Notes under the pieces: model-generated | What the model was told of the DNA's origin: nothing | What the model saw: only the letters and a program-made list of their open reading frames with translations | Databases searched by the model: none | Part shown: in pieces, positions 63,220-64,000 of the stretch | Layout: every line of letters begins with the position of its first letter | Position numbering within the stretch: the first letter of the stretch is position 1 | Source of the DNA: Carallia brachiata | Taxonomy: Eukaryota > Streptophyta > Magnoliopsida > Malpighiales > Rhizophoraceae | Reading direction: 5' to 3' | Assembly: GCA_021464245.1 (NCBI GenBank) | Contig: JADCRB010000001.1 | Coordinates: forward strand, 1,767,715 to 1,831,714 | Length of the DNA: 64,000 nucleotides | Translations under genes and position numbers: made by a program

Positions 63220-64000
63220 AGAGAGGGAGGGAGGGAGGAAGGGAGAGAGAGAGAAGGAAACGGACCAATCCAATGTTTCGTGTAAGAGAGGTGACCGGGA
63301 ATAGCCGGTGATTGACACAAGGAGAAAAACGAGATTCGCCGGTCCCACCTGGACAATACGGTACGGACGGTTCCATTCTCCTGAATCCTAGTCTTGTTTT
63401 GTTTGGTTTTTTTTTTTTTAAGAAATAAAAATCGTACTCTACAGCTTTTTTTTTTTTTGCTGGCATGAAAAATAGAATGGCAGCGGTGATGTCGTCGCAT
63501 AATCTCATCATAGAGTATTATCTTTATTTAGGATAACTTATAAATTATTTAGATAGTTATAATATAATTCAATATTACTAAAGTTACAGTATAACACAAT
63601 ATTATTAAGAAAAGTAAGTTTAATCCTACTGAACGTCTCGACAGCCTTCGCATTCAGAACCTTTGGTTTATTACCGTTTGACGCTTACTATTAGATCACA
63701 ACGATCGATAGTGTACTCTATAACGTTTATTAATACATAAAATAAGAATTAGATAACACTTATTTAAATTATAAATTTTTATAATTAAATCTTAAAGTTT
63801 AAGTCTTTTTAAATTAAGTCAATCTTTCGGATTTTTTTATATTCGTTAGGGTCACATGCGTTTTTGAGGATCAAACTGACGGATTTGCTTTGTAAAACAT
63901 TTAAAAAGTATAAAATTTAATTAAAAAAATTTTAAAAATTTAAAATTTAACTATAAAAATTTTAAAACTTAAATAAGTGTTAATTCGATAAAAAGCATAT
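63220..64000. other. Invertase upstream flank and AT-rich end of the window
   Basis: The promoter-proximal part has a GA-rich run (63221-63260). Beyond 63520 the DNA becomes AT-rich and ends in a foldback element. No gene seen. Confidence 0.45.
63755..63981. mobile_element. Foldback MITE, about 227 bp
   Basis: The left arm starts AACACTTATTTAAATTATAA and the right arm in reverse reads AACACTTATTTAAGTTTTAA. The arms are about 80-100 bases, with a short centre containing GGGTCACATGCG and CAAACTGACGG. Sequence style and structure match the larger element at 829-1317. Confidence 0.7.

Overview
This is nuclear DNA from a flowering plant, most likely a woody eudicot. It is AT-rich and intron-rich, the genes are typical angiosperm families, and the long gaps hold MITE and TRIM-like elements and microsatellites. 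I cannot name the species. Five genes are recognisable, all on the minus strand: an AP2/ERF (DREB-type) transcription factor (14.5-15.1 kb), a ten-exon aldehyde oxidase (19.9-29.5 kb), a 23-exon FANCM DNA helicase (32.2-41.6 kb), a class I TCP transcription factor (52.9-54.3 kb) and a four-exon alkaline/neutral invertase (59.1-62.5 kb). They act in unrelated processes (stress or developmental transcription, ABA/auxin-type aldehyde oxidation, DNA repair and meiotic crossover control, growth regulation, sucrose cleavage) and show no operon-like or cluster logic.

Layout: 1-8.1 kb is an unrecognised region of exon-like segments that recur as degenerate copies, plus tandem units and a foldback MITE. 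8.1-14.4 kb is AT-rich, with tandem repeats and a CCGGTT-dense element. The ERF gene is followed by about 4.7 kb of gene-free DNA. The aldehyde oxidase has TRIM-like retroelement remains in introns 1 and 5, in opposite orientations. FANCM follows after a 2.7 kb gap. 41.7-52.9 kb is a large AT-rich gap with MITEs and tandem repeats. TCP and invertase follow, each flanked by AT-rich spacers, and the window ends in another foldback MITE.

The best observations concern gene structure. FANCM contains what looks like a U12-type AT-AC intron with near-perfect 5' and branch-point signals, and its splice restores the family sequence exactly. Two introns (one in aldehyde oxidase, one in FANCM) appear to use GC-AG boundaries. 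FANCM also has a hidden 15-codon first exon. Three of the five genes (invertase, TCP, FANCM) carry one-base frame breaks. Most would be repaired by one extra base in a short G or C run, which points to base-calling or assembly indels rather than pseudogenes. Aldehyde oxidase and the ERF gene read through cleanly. I found no CRISPR array, tRNA or rRNA gene, and no evidence of a novel multi-gene system.
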